A program made the position numbers and the translations under genes. The notes under the pieces were generated by a model, which saw nothing but the letters and a program-made list of their open reading frames with translations, did no database searches and was not told where the DNA came from. From positions 496,001-560,000 of the forward strand of contig NW_024104376.1 of NCBI RefSeq assembly GCF_003945595.2: a stretch of DNA of 64,000 nt. Reading direction: 5' to 3'. Below are positions 28,501 to 43,500 of this stretch, piece by piece. The stretch is from Pipra filicauda (Eukaryota; Chordata; Aves; Passeriformes; Pipridae). Position 1 is the stretch's first letter. The number at the start of each line of letters is the position of its first letter.

Positions 28501-31500
28501 CTTGAATGTTGAATTGACATCACTGTGAGTTTAGGGCATGTATTCCAAACTGCTGAGAAATGTGGTGTTGGAGTGAATTGAACAGAGCTTTAGAAAGTGA
28601 AGGAATACAGGGTATGGTGGTGTGCAGTGACCAGTTCATCTGGGGCCTGAGGAACTGGTTATTTTCTTGTTTAACACTGAAATCAGGTCTCTATAGGCTC
28701 AAAGCCTGTGCATTTTAACAATGTCTGTTTACCCATCTCATTTCACAGAAATACCTTCTTTACTGAATCTTTTATGGCCCCACCCATTATTGAACCTAGT
28801 TCCATTTATCCAAAAGCATGTCATACATTTTCACTGGAAAATGATTTAGTTGGATTCTGTTAATTTGAACTCAGCTTGCTTTCCCTTGATCATGCTTAGG
28901 GTGTCCCAGGAGCATCAGGTTCACCTGGAAGAGATGGAACTCAAGGTCAAAGGGTAAGGTTTTACATGTTTTACGTGTTTTATTTCCATTCTATAATGGG
29001 TATGTTTCCCAGTGTGGTTGATATATCATAATTTATGTCACCTTTATCATCTCTGCCAGTCAGCACAGCAGTCAGAGGCAGGGTGGATATTCTTCCATCT
29101 GCTGGATGAGGGTTGAGAAATACTAGACTAGTGACAGGAACCATCCACAATGGCTGTGCTTAATGCATTTGATAGAAGTAGATGTCTCTTGTGTTCAGCA
29201 CTGCTAATTAGTCTCTTTGCTTATATGTTTAAAATTAGGTGGTTGTTAAATGGTACATAATTAGTATGCAATTCAATGCAATGATGTAAGTTAGTTTTCT
29301 AGCTAATTAATGAGTAACAGAGAAAACAACAAGGAAATTCAATATTAGAATTTAGAACAATACCTGTAGAAACTGTTGACAGGAGGGAAAGGGGAAGGTG
29401 AAGAATAATACCAAAATTTACTCAACCTTATTCAGCTTCTTGTAAAGCAACTGAAGATACTTACAATCTGCCTAGGAAGCAATAAAAAAAAAATCATATT
29501 CATTTGTGCAGTTAAATATTTAAGTCCTCCTCCTTGTCTCCTGGAAGAGACTCTTGTTTCATTATTAGTCAGGCACTGGAAAATTTTTGTTAGCATAGTA
29601 CTAGGTTTCTGTCTACAGCAGAAGTTCATTATTAAATATGACTTTTCAGTTTCATTTGAACAAGATTTACATATTCATGATCCTTTTTTGGGGTACGTTA
29701 ATGTAACTTGAACTTCAGAGAAATCTGGACCTTCTTTGATTTTCTGGCATTACTTTTAGACCTTGTTATAAAAAACCCCATCCCTGTAGCAAAATGTGTA
29801 TTTGAACTCACTATTATGAATTTAAACATTGGCATCTTTGTCTAGAAGTAAATCCACTGAAGTTACTGTTGAATTTGGATGATACATAGATATGCTTTTT
29901 TCTCTAAAAATCAAGAAAAAAAAATTTCTTAAGATAAAGATTTACACGTTATCATCAGAAGAATAATTGGATGAATAGCTTTCTAATTTTCAATTAAGTT
30001 GTGGTGAAATATGAAGGTATATATATTATTTTTTTCTAATTTATAATACTGTGATGTCTTCTTCTTTTGCATGTTTTTAATGTTTTCTTTTTGGCTGTAT
30101 TGGCATACTTCCCCCTAAATTCCCCAAGCTTGGTGTCACCTGTTCATCTCCAGGTTAATAAAGACCTGGAGCTTGATGAACATTTGGATTTTTGCCATGT
30201 TCTGTCTGATCTTGGTCATGGACAAGTTGAGGCGACCTGGTGGTAAATGCTGTACATGTGAGTGGTGTGTGCCTCCTTGCTCTACCTTCCTGATCATGAG
30301 GGACATCGAGGGGTTTGCAGTTCAAGGAAACTTGTTTTTATATTATTCTGTAGCTGACTTTGTATGTAGCAGTGGATGCCCTCAGACAGGCCTTGATGTC
30401 AGTCAGCAGTTCGGAAGTGGTCTAGTTTTCCTACATGTGGAAGTCAGCATGTTGTTGCAGAGAGATGGTATTCCAGAGAAAAGCTGAGGAAGGCTAATGC
30501 AACAAAGGCTTTTGATACATCCTGGGAAGGTCATGTGGTGCTTATTCTGTAGAATACCCCAGTGTTGTCTATAAAAAGGTAGGGCAATTAAATAAATTGC
30601 TGTTCTTTATAGATATGGTAGTAATGCTTTGTTCATGTGTGTTGCCTTTCTTCTGCTGTTAATCACAGGAGCTGGATGAACAGCCTAGAGCTCATAAAAT
30701 GAGGTCTGTTATTGTCTCTGTGTGACCCTAATGCAATGTTGTCCTGCAGTAATTATTTCTATGGCAACAAATAATTATATTATACTAATTTTATGGTGTT
30801 GTAACTCATTTTATTCCTGTGAAGTTATGACAACATAAAATTGCTTTTAATGGGTGAAGATTCAAACCAATTATTTCACCGCAATCTCTTTGAAGACCCA
30901 GCACTTGAGAGAGGCACAGTTTTGAAGGGCATAACTGCAGCAGCAAAGGGGAACTGGAAAATTCCTGAGAAGTAAATTGCCTTTTCATATAATGTTTCTT
31001 TTGTTGGGCTTCCTCCTGTTAGCCAAGGTGCCAAGCTGTTTTGCAACTATTACACTACTAGAACTGAGCTCTTCTATGTTATTCTTAGCTTAGTTATCAC
31101 TTCCTCTTTAGTATTTATTGATCATTTAAATATTTTAATTATAGTGATACCAGTGCTGTAAAGTCCTTAAACAGATGGCTAAATCACAGTGATTTTAATG
31201 GGAGATATGCATGGGACTGGTATTTATTGGGAGATCTCTGAGAACTTTGCTGAACTGGGTATAATGTGGTATTGGATTCATGAAGTCCTGGAATGAAGAT
31301 TTTTTTTTTTCTTCCAGTTACTGGTAGTTGGAATCACTTCACTTTTACAGTTCTTTTTCCTTCCTTTTTTGATTTTGATTTCTAGTGTTCATACTTTCTG
31401 GTTTTATTTTTGAAATCAGTTGAGAAAAGGGTTTGTTTGTTCCCTTCTTAATTTTGTAATTCAACACTTAGTCTGTAAAAATTCTTTTTGTATTTCTGGA

Positions 31501-34430
31501 CTTCTGCTTTTTAGTCCCTGGTTTATTTGCTTTATCTTGCATTTTAGTACCTCATCCAGAAATAGAACATCTTCCCTGTCAGTTTTGTGAATTCATACAA
31601 AGAACACTCTCATAATGACATACCCACTCTGTGAAAAAAAGTGGAATGTAATAAAAGTACTGTGTGAAACCTGACTCAGAGTAAAAAACCTGCATTTTCT
31701 GATAATAAAGGAAACATTCTGAATATACATGATAATGTTTTATACCTATCTGGTAACTGGTTTAAATCTACATCTCAGCCTCCACACAAGGAACAGTCCC
31801 CTCCCCTCTTATCTGCTTCCACTTATAAAAGAATGTCATAAAAGATTTTATAAAATAGAAAATTATTTATTTTTATTTTATGGCTGGAGCTGTGGTTCTT
31901 TGGTGTCCTCTCTTGCTGCCCCATATTTGTAGCTACCAGTATAGAGAGGTTTTACTAAAAAGAACAGATCGTGTTTCTCCCTGAACACTCCCAAGCATTT
32001 CACGTTGAAAGATAGAGCTTGAATTGCACATGTGACACATTCTGCTTTTTCTGGGTCAGGCAGTCATGGGTCCCAGGCTGCAAGGTTTTTTTAAAGGCCC
32101 TACAGGAAACTCTTTCAATCCTGGGCTCAGTAGCTTCAGTTAAGTTTTTGCCACTATCTAGTCCTACTGGAAAAATCACCTCTCCACAAGTCCCCCAAAC
32201 AAATTCCAGGCTACTGAAAGCTCAGGAGTTTATAATGGTGTCAGCAGACCTGAGATTTTACACACGATGCCATTTGTATTTCAGCGAATAAAATCCCTTA
32301 TAAAAATTCTGTCTGAGCTACACTCTTTCTCCATAATTTTTTTTTCATACCATTAGCAAAGTATGTGTTGATTTGAGCTAACTTTCCAAGATAATATACA
32401 TCTTGATTCTAGGATCTACATCCTAGGTCACACATCAAAATCTGTACCATCCTGCTCTTGGACATGCAGCTACATGGGGGAGATTCAGTGGCTCTGTACG
32501 GAGTCATTTCTGTCCTGGATGTGACAGAGAGAAAGTGCTGTTGTGCTATGTAATTCCTCTAGTCATTCCCATTAGAATAGAGATGGTTAAGCAAGGAGGA
32601 GAATTCAATAAATGGGAAATTAGATAATATCTTTAAGGCTTCAGTGCTCAGAATACATCTTTGTGAATTCCCACAGTGCTCTATTTTCTTCTACATTACA
32701 CACACCAAAAATAATGAGAGAAAGAGCCAGAAGAAATACATTCCCAGTCCTCCTGCCAATTTCCTGGTACGTACTAATCTCTGTGCACTACTCACAAGTT
32801 CAGAATGAGTGTCAGATCCATTCTGGCCATCAGATGGTCTGAGTAACATCATCTTCAAACCCTGCTGGCAGCACAAACAAGTATCTTTAGTCTTTTACTT
32901 GCATGAGAGAATAGGTATTGCCGTACTCTTTCTTGAATCAGGCTTCACTTTGACTTCATTTACATATAGCAGTTTTCACATCTAGCAAATACAGTAGGAG
33001 GTGATCTTCTGGGGGCAATACAGACACAATGCCAAGAGAAATAAACCTTAGGAGAATGGACAGGAGGTGATTCTTGAGCAGCCAACAGTAAAAACACCGC
33101 TCAGAATATAGAAATTGTGAAATATATTCCAAGAAAATGTAATTTGATCATACTGTTAATTCTACTCTTTGACTGGGATGGGAGAAGGGAGGGACCTACA
33201 GCACTGTTTTGCTTTAGAAGTTTGTGGGAATCCACTCTAGATCCTGGAAGTCAGTGGAAAGCTCTATATTTCCCTACTCATAGTTAAATTGCACCCTTGA
33301 AAGAGTCCAGCCAGTTTTCATCCTGCTTTAGAACTGGTCAAAAATAAATGCGGATTTTACATATTTGCTTTAAAAAGTCAAACATGCTTGTAAATATGCA
33401 GGTATCAGTCTTCCTGAAGGTTTTACTGTTACAAAGAGAAGTCTAACTTGCATTACCTTTAGGGACTTCCATGTTATTGTAAAAATGTGAATAGCTATCA
33501 TTGAATTTTTCAAAACATTGTTCACAACTAAATGTTTCTTCCAGAGAATATTAGAAACCCTATTTTATCATTTTTAATGCATTTCAAAGTTGTTTCCTTA
33601 TACCATTCTCTGTTAGCTCTAGGAATACCAGTTTTGGAGTATGAACACACTTTCCTTTGCAAACATATTTGAGCTAGGCTTGCAACCTTTTTCTGTGTAT
33701 CTCTTAAAACTACTATGATAAAGATACTACTACTATCTTTACTTCAGTGGCGCTTAGCTGTTACAGTTGCTTTAGTTCTTACTGTGATATGGGAGCTGCT
33801 TTGGTCCTTGCAGCTTCAGGAACCATCTGGCTACACTGTGAAACAGGAAAGTATTTCCTTATCAACTCTAAGGATGCATAGATGACATAATGTGAGTTGA
33901 CTATGTGGCTTATTTTATCATCAAAACACCCTTCTGGTGGAATTTTAAAAAACCTTTCCAGGTACATGGCAGATAATATTCCCCAGGCAGTTTTTTATGC
34001 CATATGATTGCAGATATGAATAATAGTTTCTGAATTATGAAAAGCATAACACTATTAGTTCATGCTGGAGTCATTACTAAAACTGTGTCAGAAATAAAGA
34101 TTCAGAAAAAATACAAACCAAAAAAGCTCTCTGAGATACTGAGGCTTGGAATGTTCTTTACTGTATGCGTCAGCGTAAACACTTTCAAACCTTTCAGCAA
34201 TAAACCAAACACTTTCCAGCTTAAACTACCTTTCAAAGTGGTCTTGAACCAGAAACAAGACCATATTTTTCCTTTGTAGGGGCTGTAGTAATTAAAGAAT
34301 GCTTTATCACCAGGCTGGTCAGAAACGCATGCTTTATAGTGTAGGGATACAAAGTGTGCATATTGGTTAATTTGCAAGAATACTTTATTAATAGTGTATT
34401 TTCCTGTACATCTGGTCAGTCCTTTTATTT

Positions 34431-34500
<70 letters not shown>

Positions 34501-37500
34501 TGATTTGCTTGCTTTCCAGTTTCCAAGTTATCTTTAGTTTTTGGCTCCCATTTCTGGAAGCTCTGAGGCATGTTCATAATGTAAACCACATGAGCATTCC
34601 CGGTGCTTCCTGAATCAGGACCTCAGTGATAGTTAGTACATATGTACAGTATTGCTGGGCAGAGAGATCGACTCTCAGTTGCCATCTTTCAGCACTTCAT
34701 CAGTGGGACTGTGAATAGTTGCAACCAGTGAGAACAGATGTAGAAACGTGACCTTGTGGTAGGGAGGTTTGACAGCAAACCCTCTCATTTATCTTGCTAC
34801 AGAAGCATTCAAAGTGAAATTCACTCAGAGGTGAAAATGGCCAATATGAAGAACTTTGCATTACTTCTTATTTCAAAAGTATTGTGAGACTAGCTAGATT
34901 TTTTTTTTTTAATAATATTGGTGACACTATGGTTCCTTTTCAGAAATAAACCCTCCCCAGGGCAAATAAGGGAATTTTTTTTCTAAGAAACCACTACCAA
35001 CAGTTATTAATTAAAAAACCAAACAAAACCAACAAAAACCTCCCCAAACAAAAACCAAACCAACAAAGCAAAACAAAACTGAAGAACAAAAAGTAAATAA
35101 TATCATCTAGATGAAACAGAACAGATTCATGAAGTACATATAAGAAGCTGATAAAATTGCCTTTATTTCTCTTTTATAGGGCCTTCCTGGCAAAGATGGA
35201 CCCACAGGCCCACAAGGACCTCCTGGCCCAATGGTGAGTATTGCCTATGGAATTTGTTACTGTAAAAGTCAGCAGGATTTGGGGGGATTATAGGTCACAC
35301 TGTTATCTAGGCTACAGTGGATAGACCAAGGCCAAGGGAAGTTAATTTTCTCATGACGCACGGAGTTGGCAGATAGCTGCTTGTCCAGTGTCATTTCTTT
35401 CCACTCTTACTTAGCTCCAGAAAAAATGTCTCCCATGGGAAGGAGAGAGGGTTATTCTGTCAATAGATTGATAGCTTGTTCTTAGGCAAGTAGCTGCACT
35501 ATATAGAGGAAATGAATGTTCTTAACATTTCGAACAAGACTTTCTTTTTGTAAAAAATTCCAATTAGGACTGTTAGTTGAAGGGAAATGCCACGTTTTGC
35601 TTGGTCTGGAGTCTGGAGGTGAGCGCAGGTACTCTCACAGAGTAATCAAGGAAGACAGCAGAGTCCAAGTTCATCCTTCAAAGTAAGATGTATGTTGCCT
35701 TCAGAATCAGTGTCAGCCTTCTCAGCTGCTGGGCAGCTAGGCAAAGTTAATGCCTTCTGGATAAGTGTAAAATGTTACATGAAGCTGAGTATTCTCCAAA
35801 CCATCCTGTGGATTTTACAAAGAACATTCCAAGTCATGCCCCTTCAACACAGTATTAACATCACAGGATTTAGTGGTTCAGCAATTCCTTCCTGTTCCAG
35901 AAAACAACCCACATTATTTTTCTCAAGTGCTTTTCCCAGAGCTATGCTTTTGGTGCTCTTTTTCCTGCAGCATGTACTTCTCAGTCCTCTCTCTTGGCAT
36001 CTCCAGTCTTTGACTGACAGAACTGATTGTGTACTGGCTGCTTTGTGGACTTTTGCTCATCGAGATTCACGGATGTTGACTGTCATCACCACTGTTTTCT
36101 TTCTCTTTTTCCATGCAGGGCATACCTGGTGCTCCAGGTGTTCCAGGTATTACTGGAAGCCAGGGGCCACAAGGTGATGTTGGAGCTCCTGTGAGTAAAA
36201 TTAATTAATATTTCTTTATCTTCTGTTGTGTATTAGTTGGTTTCTGATATTGGCTTCACTGTTTGACAGAACTCCTCAATATTTATAGCTCGTGATCTGT
36301 TTGCAGTTAGTGGCTAAATGAAACATCATATTGATCTTTCTTTGTTCATTCTTTGTAACTAAATTTATTTGTTGATCTTACATACAGTGTTTGGAATATA
36401 GGGATTATAGAGTCAAAACACAGAACTTAAAAACATAACTATGTGAATTTGTAGTCTTTGTGTAATTACTTTCTCCTTTCTTTCATTTACACTTCTAGCA
36501 ACTCTTGGGAAATTCAAGTATGCCATTTATTAACCTGAATATTTCCAAAATATTATTCTGATTTTCAAACTGTGAAAATATTGCATGAAAAAAAAATCTG
36601 GCTTTTGTGGTTACTCTATGTTCACATCAGAACAAATGACTAATGACCAGGGCTTTTTTTAGATTATTATTATAAATTTGACTGTCAGTTTCTTTGAGTG
36701 GAAAATTACATTCTCTATAACTGAAATTAGTATTAGGAACCTCCAATATTAAGTTTGTCTTTCAAATATTATTTTTTATTATTATCAAAACAACCCAGAA
36801 CAAAACAGTTTGACTGGAAGAAAGGAATACAACTATGAAATGAGTGTGTAAATTGTATAAAAGACAATATTTATAGTGGACCTCTTTTTTCTCTGTAACA
36901 GTTCAGGTAATATTGTGTATTCATATTTAAACATTTGACAACTTGGTTAATTAGAAAACCTGCTCAGTTTTTTTCCATATATGACAGTAAATGTTCTATT
37001 TAATTTTTAAAGACATCAGAATGGGGCAGTGTGTATTTCTGACTCTATTTGTAGACTAGAAGTTTTTTTTCAAGATCCAATTTGGTTTGGAGATTTAGGC
37101 CAATGCAAGCATTTTTATTTGGTTAAGCGGAAATGAAATTAAATTGACTGATAATGTATAATATATAAGCAAAGAAAATAATCTAATGCCCAGTTCTGCA
37201 TAGTTTCTTCGTGATATCATGAAATCCACTAAGGAGATTTGATGAGCTATGGAGTTTATTACTATCAATATATAACATGTTGGCTATTCGGTTCCTGTCC
37301 AAATACATGTTCCAGATATTGAACCAAATTTCCTAGAGTGTAGATATTCCTGTGAGTCATGTAAGAGCTCTACTGTGTTCAGAAAAAACAGCTAGATGGG
37401 TGAAAAATTACTGAGTTTTAATAACTTGTCTTTCTCAAAGGGTAAAGTAATAAAAAAGAGATCTCAGAAATAATCTTGCAGTCTTTGTATGAGTTTCTTC

Positions 37501-40500
37501 TTTCCCAGGATAGAATTAAGCTGTGCTTTAACCATATATCAGTGAGCTGCTTACCTATTCAGGTAGACCTTTCCTTGCTACCCCAAAAAACTGCCATTGG
37601 TGAAGTTATAACTGCCCTAGTCAACTTGTTCCAATCCGTAATAGTCCTTACCATCATTACAGTATTATATTATCTTTAATGTCTGATATGGTTTGAAGCT
37701 GGCTCCCTGCCAAGTCTCCAAACCTTACCACAAGAAGTCCCCCCCCTCCAAACCTCAGGGAGAAGACGGAAAAAACAACCAAGAAAACCGAAATGAGAGA
37801 GAGACAGCTAAAGCAATATATATATACATAATATAAATATATTTACACATATTACAGTTATGTACAATTTCACAAGGGAAAGGGAAGGGGGAAGGGAAAA
37901 GGAACAAAACCAAAATAAAATATGTATATATTCCGATTAGTAGCCCAATATTTAGCAACTAAAAGAGTTAGCAAAGAAATAGCTCACTACTCTCCCTGGG
38001 ACAACGGAGAGTCGCTCCGGAACGATCGCCGGCAACCTCCGTCTCCCAAGGTCGGCAAGGCCTTACCAGGCCTCGCTCCCCAACACGACAGACTCAACAG
38101 CAGGGAACCTGCACCTCCAAGCCGCCGGAAGGAAAGAGGGCGAAGGCCTTTCCTCCTTTCTTCTTATAGTCTGGCTTACGTAAAAACCGTAGGGAATATG
38201 AGTAAATCTGGGCTCTTCCTTGGCTACAAACTGGTCACCAAGGAAGGCCTAGACCAAACTACCACATTCTCATACTTAATTTTCTGTGCAGTTTAACCCC
38301 TTTGCTGACTCTGTTCATAGTGGATGAAGAGTCTCAGTGCAGTAAATGTCACAAATTTCAGACTGCTATTTTGTCATAATTAGACCAATTTCAGCCATGT
38401 GAAATGCATGCCTGCCCTTGCTGCCATTTTAAACAAGTGAATTCAGTGTGTGACAAACACATGAGAAAGTAATTGTAGTTGCCAGAGGTGAACATTTTGT
38501 TGAGTACTGAAATGGAAGTGTATTTGTCAATGTCACATAACAGTGAAACCTTGTTTATTGTTTTTTTTCCCTCCCTTTACTGTGAATCTGCAAGGGAGAC
38601 AATGTTTTAGGTGTTGAAAATTTTGAGCAGAACAAAATGGGAGTTAATTTTTGGTATTGAATCTTTTCATAGGGTCCTCCTGGAGCTAAAGGTGAAAGGG
38701 GTGAGCGGGTAAGTCCATATTCACATTAGCCATGCTTTTTTTCCTGTCTGCCTTCTGTCTTATGAAAGCTGTTTCCAACAATTTATGTTTCTCTGTGTTT
38801 ACAGGCACAATAGTTCTCTCTCTGCAGTCAAGAAAACTTTCCTTCTTTTCCAGACTTGGTCTTACATATAGCTACATTCATATTTTGAAGGCGAGAAATA
38901 TGAGGCATCAAGCATGTCTCCAAATCTCTCATTAGGGTTATCTTCTCAGACCTTGGCTTACTGGCTGAAACAGTAATGGGAACCAGCAAAATCCCGAAAT
39001 TTCTTTGGCTTTTTTTCCTCATCTGTGAGGATATATCTCTCAGCAATGATAAATGTCTTTCATTGCTCTAAGCACTTTCAACACAGAACTGATGCAACAG
39101 ACTGTTTTATGACACCGCTGCTGTTGTTATCCAGGGCGATCTTCAGTCCCAAGCAATGGTTCGTGCTGTTGCTCGTCAAGTGTGTGAACAGCTCATCCAG
39201 GGCAAGTATATCCATAGTTCATATGCTTCTATCTCCAGAATGGATTTTTCCTGCCACCATTACTTACAAATACGATGCTTTTCAAAGTATCTAAGGGGAT
39301 CTGTTTGTTTTAGGCTAGACAGTCAGGATTTATGTTCAACTGGATTTATAGCCAAGTAGAGCTGATTAGCATCAGCCATCTAAGAAAAGCCAGAATTGTC
39401 TCCAATCTATTATAGTATACAGAAGCTTCTGCTGTAACAATTTTAAATTTTTATAGACATAAAATACAAAAAACCCCCAAACCCTTACCAAAGTAAAGAA
39501 ATAAAATTCCACACAATAGTTTTTCCACTTTCTGTGTACTTCCTAAACCACTATTTCTCTCACCAACAAGCACACAACTTCATGCACATAATATCAAAGT
39601 ATGACAGACCACAGCCTTGAGAACTTGCCAATGCTCTGTTCAAACTTTGCTGAACCAGATTTTCCACTGCAACTTGAAAATTATGATATTTTTTTCCTGA
39701 CAGGTCATATGGCAAGATATAACTCAATTCTGAACCAGATTCCAAGCCAGTCTGTCTCAACACGAACCATTGCAGGACCTCCTGGTGAGCCAGGTCGGCC
39801 AGGAGCTCCAGGGCCACAGGGTGAACAAGGATCACCGGGCATGCAAGGGTTTCCAGGAAGCCCTGGTCAACCTGGAAGACCAGGAGAAAGAGGTAGGTTT
39901 CATACTTCACACATACAAAGTTATGCCTCCTTTTCCTGATACATTCTGATGGCTTTTGTCTCCTATCTAAATCAAAGCAACAGTTTTCTCACCAGTTGGT
40001 TGGTGAGTTTAACACAGACCATAATGAAAGCTCTGTAGAATCTCTGTCATGAAGGTCATGCAGGCTTTGCTGAGTGTGATTTTTGCAGGATCAAATAGAG
40101 GTTTAATGTTTAAACTGCTGAAGATTGGTGGGACCTAACTGTGCACATCCCATCACATCATGCTTAGTAGGACTCTGAAGTGAGCTGAATCTCTAAATAT
40201 ATCAGCAGAGGAGCTGCTGAAGAACGTCAAATGCAAAACTGACAGGTGCATGTTGGGGAAAGATTGAGCTTTTCTGATAACGTGAAATGTGTCAGTCTAG
40301 AAATTTCTGTCTCACAATTGTCTGAATGGAGCAAGGTTGATAAGGAAAAGAAAAAAATTCTTAGTTTGTGGAAATGGTGAGGTCAGAGAGAAGTAATACG
40401 CTTAACATTTACAAGAATTCTCTTCTGTATTCTTATGTGTAGGCTAGATCCCGTTCTCTGTTCCTCCACCAGCATTGTCTAGTAAAGAAACAAGCTCCAT

Positions 40501-43500
40501 GTTTGATTTACTCTCTCTCTGTGCAACCTTGGCAATCTTTGGTGTCCCCAAGTAGCACTAATCTCACAGAGGTAATACTGAGTAGATCTAAAATTGTGAA
40601 AGTGCTTTGAAGACCGTGACATGAGGAGGTGTCCAGAAACCCAAGAGACGTATGTGATATTCAAAAGCAGTGAATTGGTGTTGCTGTTACAAAATCTGCT
40701 ATGTAGCATTTTAAAAATTAATTGCTATGAAGGCTGTGCAGTTCAGGAACAGTTCAGTTCAGGAACTTAATAGTTCCAGTTCACAGTAGCCATGATGCTC
40801 ATAGTTAAAACATTGTTTTGAAAAGAAAGTCTTTGAGTGAACCTGTGAGACTGTAATTCCAATTATTTAAAAAAAAAAAAAAAAAGAGTCAAGGTTTCAG
40901 GTACTAGCCCCTCAGTCATGCCTGCCTGCTCCAGCTGAGCAAAATCCAGACACTGTCCAGAAAGAAGGAGGAATGAGACAAGTAGAAAAAAAGATTGGAA
41001 GAGAAAGCAAATGAGGAACTGACTTTAAAAAGGGTGACCTGAAGAGACTGAATGCAGATTTCAGGGTACTTGCTTCCACACTAATACTAGCATGTATCAA
41101 ATGGCTTCTTGGGAATAGATCGTTTAAGCTAGGACTTTGGGAATGGAAGAACCAAAATACCAGGCTACAAAAAAGGAAACCCGTCCAGCATTTCCCATTG
41201 TATTTGTTGTGCTGAGGCCCAGACACACATGTTGTACTGCTATGAAATCACAGAGTGTTTAGATACAGTCATTTAAATGAAATAGGATGTGGGTTAACTC
41301 ATTGCTGATAATGTCTGAGAAGCAGCATTGGCAACAGAGTGAGTACAGATAGGGTAAAAACACATTGAAAAGACTATTTATTACTCTTTTCTTCTCTATA
41401 TAGATAACTGATGTTAGAAGGGACTGATTTTGACAGGTAGTGCTTGTGGGGAGTTTCATAATTAGAGAGCAAGTTCTGTTCAAGCATCCTTCAGAATTAC
41501 AATCAGCCAGCCAGAGCTCTGCAGATTTTCATGAAACGTGATGCCAAATATTGGGAGTGTTTTACAATACTTAAAGCTTAAAATGAGATTGTTTCAAGAA
41601 TCAAGAATCCACGTGTAAACTTAAAAGACAAAATAATTGGCTGGTTTATTTGGAGTGAAAATGGGATTTTAGGATGTTCATGTAACTGGAGCCTTAAACA
41701 GAATCTGGAAGAAAGAGGAAGGAGCTCCTTCAGAAAGTAGGCAAAAGCATAGCATAATTTATTAGTCCTTGGGGATTTAATTTCTTCAGAAGCAACTGAA
41801 TCTTTATTCTGATGTGTTTGATATAATAGCACTTTATTTAGCAGGAAGATACCTTTTGCTACAGACCTTTGGGATATTTTGGAATCTGTTTCTAAGGAAT
41901 TTCTCTAAGCTAACCCCAAAATGCAGAAATGAAAATTAAAAATTATTGTAACCAGATTCGTGCTTGTGGAGAATGACTGGAAGTTTTTCGTGCATTCCCA
42001 ATTATCACTTGCTTCCTAATTATATATCATACAGGGAAGGAGCAGACTAAAATTACTCTTCTTCTGTATGGAAGGTTTTTTAATTTTCCAATAACTACAG
42101 AGAAGAGAGTAAATGGAGTCAGACCCCATCCCTTGGTGTGTTCTGAAGCATTGTTTGCATTTAACTTGTTTGGCAAACACGATGTATAGTCCTGTCCCGA
42201 AGATCTCCAGCCAGCCACTTGGAAGTCTTTATGAACAATATGTTTCTTTTCACTGATGTCATCAACATTTTGGTTGTATATGAAGTCAATTTAATGTTCA
42301 AGACCAGTGCCAGATCAGCAACTCTGAAAGTCAGGCTCCACCTTTAAGTTCAGAAAATGCACTGCTGCAGAGTATACTGAGAAGTCATAGGCATTAGAAG
42401 GAAACAACACCTGCTTATTTAGTAGTGTTGCTTTTTTCCCTCAAATTATTGGGATTGCTGCAAGAATGTGTTACTGGCTCTGAGCTGAGTGGCAAGGTGT
42501 TGGTAGAGTGGGAAGAGAAAAGGTGGGACAGGAGGATAGATGTTTCTTCCTGCTCGCCTCTCCTGCCTACCACCTGTTCAATCCCAACCTGTAAGAAAGG
42601 GGCACTTCGGAAAGCAGCGTGTGGGACTGGTCAGAAGTCATGCACCAAAGAGAGCTTTACTGGAATATGTCAGCAGTGAGAGACACCAGTGAGCTTCCCT
42701 GCTAACTTGCCTGGCCAATAGCTTCTTTTCCCTTGTTTACCTTGTCACTCTGCCAAGCATTAATCAGATGTTTTGGAAAGAGACTGGGATTCAGAGAATG
42801 TTTTGGAGTTCTGTTTGAAACCTTCACTTGAACTTCTAGGTCCAGGATGTCCCATTCTTGGATGTGTTCTCTCACTAATAAAGCACTGAGCTGGTCCTTC
42901 CAAGAAAGACCACCTCAGGGAGAAAAGACAAGTCATTTCTCCTGACAGATTCAGTTCTCAGTGTCTGTTGCCAGCTGAGAGGCCACATTGTATTACCAGG
43001 CCCCTACAGTACATATTCCCAGATAAATTACTAGAATTTTGCTCTCTTATTTGCATAAATACATAAAACCCCAAACTCAAACGCTAATTATTCACATCAA
43101 CACATCTCTATTTTAATTTTAATTTCTATTTAATCTCTGTTTTAACTGATTCACAGCACTGGTTTCTATTTTTATTTCAGCTAGTTCAAATATCTTTTGT
43201 TTTGATTTTATGTTTATGAACTGGGACTTAACTAGTGGCTGGCTTCTGAGTGCCCAGGAACTAGTTGAAACTGCAAAATAATATAAAATCCCCAAGGATT
43301 CAGCATGCTTTTTTCTTCTTTTTTTTTTGTTTTCAATTATTTTTGTAATAGATCGGTAGTTTTCCAACTTCGAGGAAAAATGGAAAAGCCCTAGTAAAAA
43401 TTATTCTGAGGTACTGTTAGCTTTCAGATGCTGTGAAAGTGCAGTTCTTCTGCTGTTGGGTGGACTTCGGCTCTTATGTGGCCTGAAGTGACACATAAAA

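Noticed and set aside
30173..30487. 104-codon open frame in the long intron after exon 17
   Set aside because: No recognisable domain. It may be an unrecognised repeat, but I cannot support a family.
35692..36177. 161-codon open frame overlapping exon 19
   Set aside because: It reads the collagen exon in a different frame and contains its upstream intron. The real frame is the Gly-x-y one.
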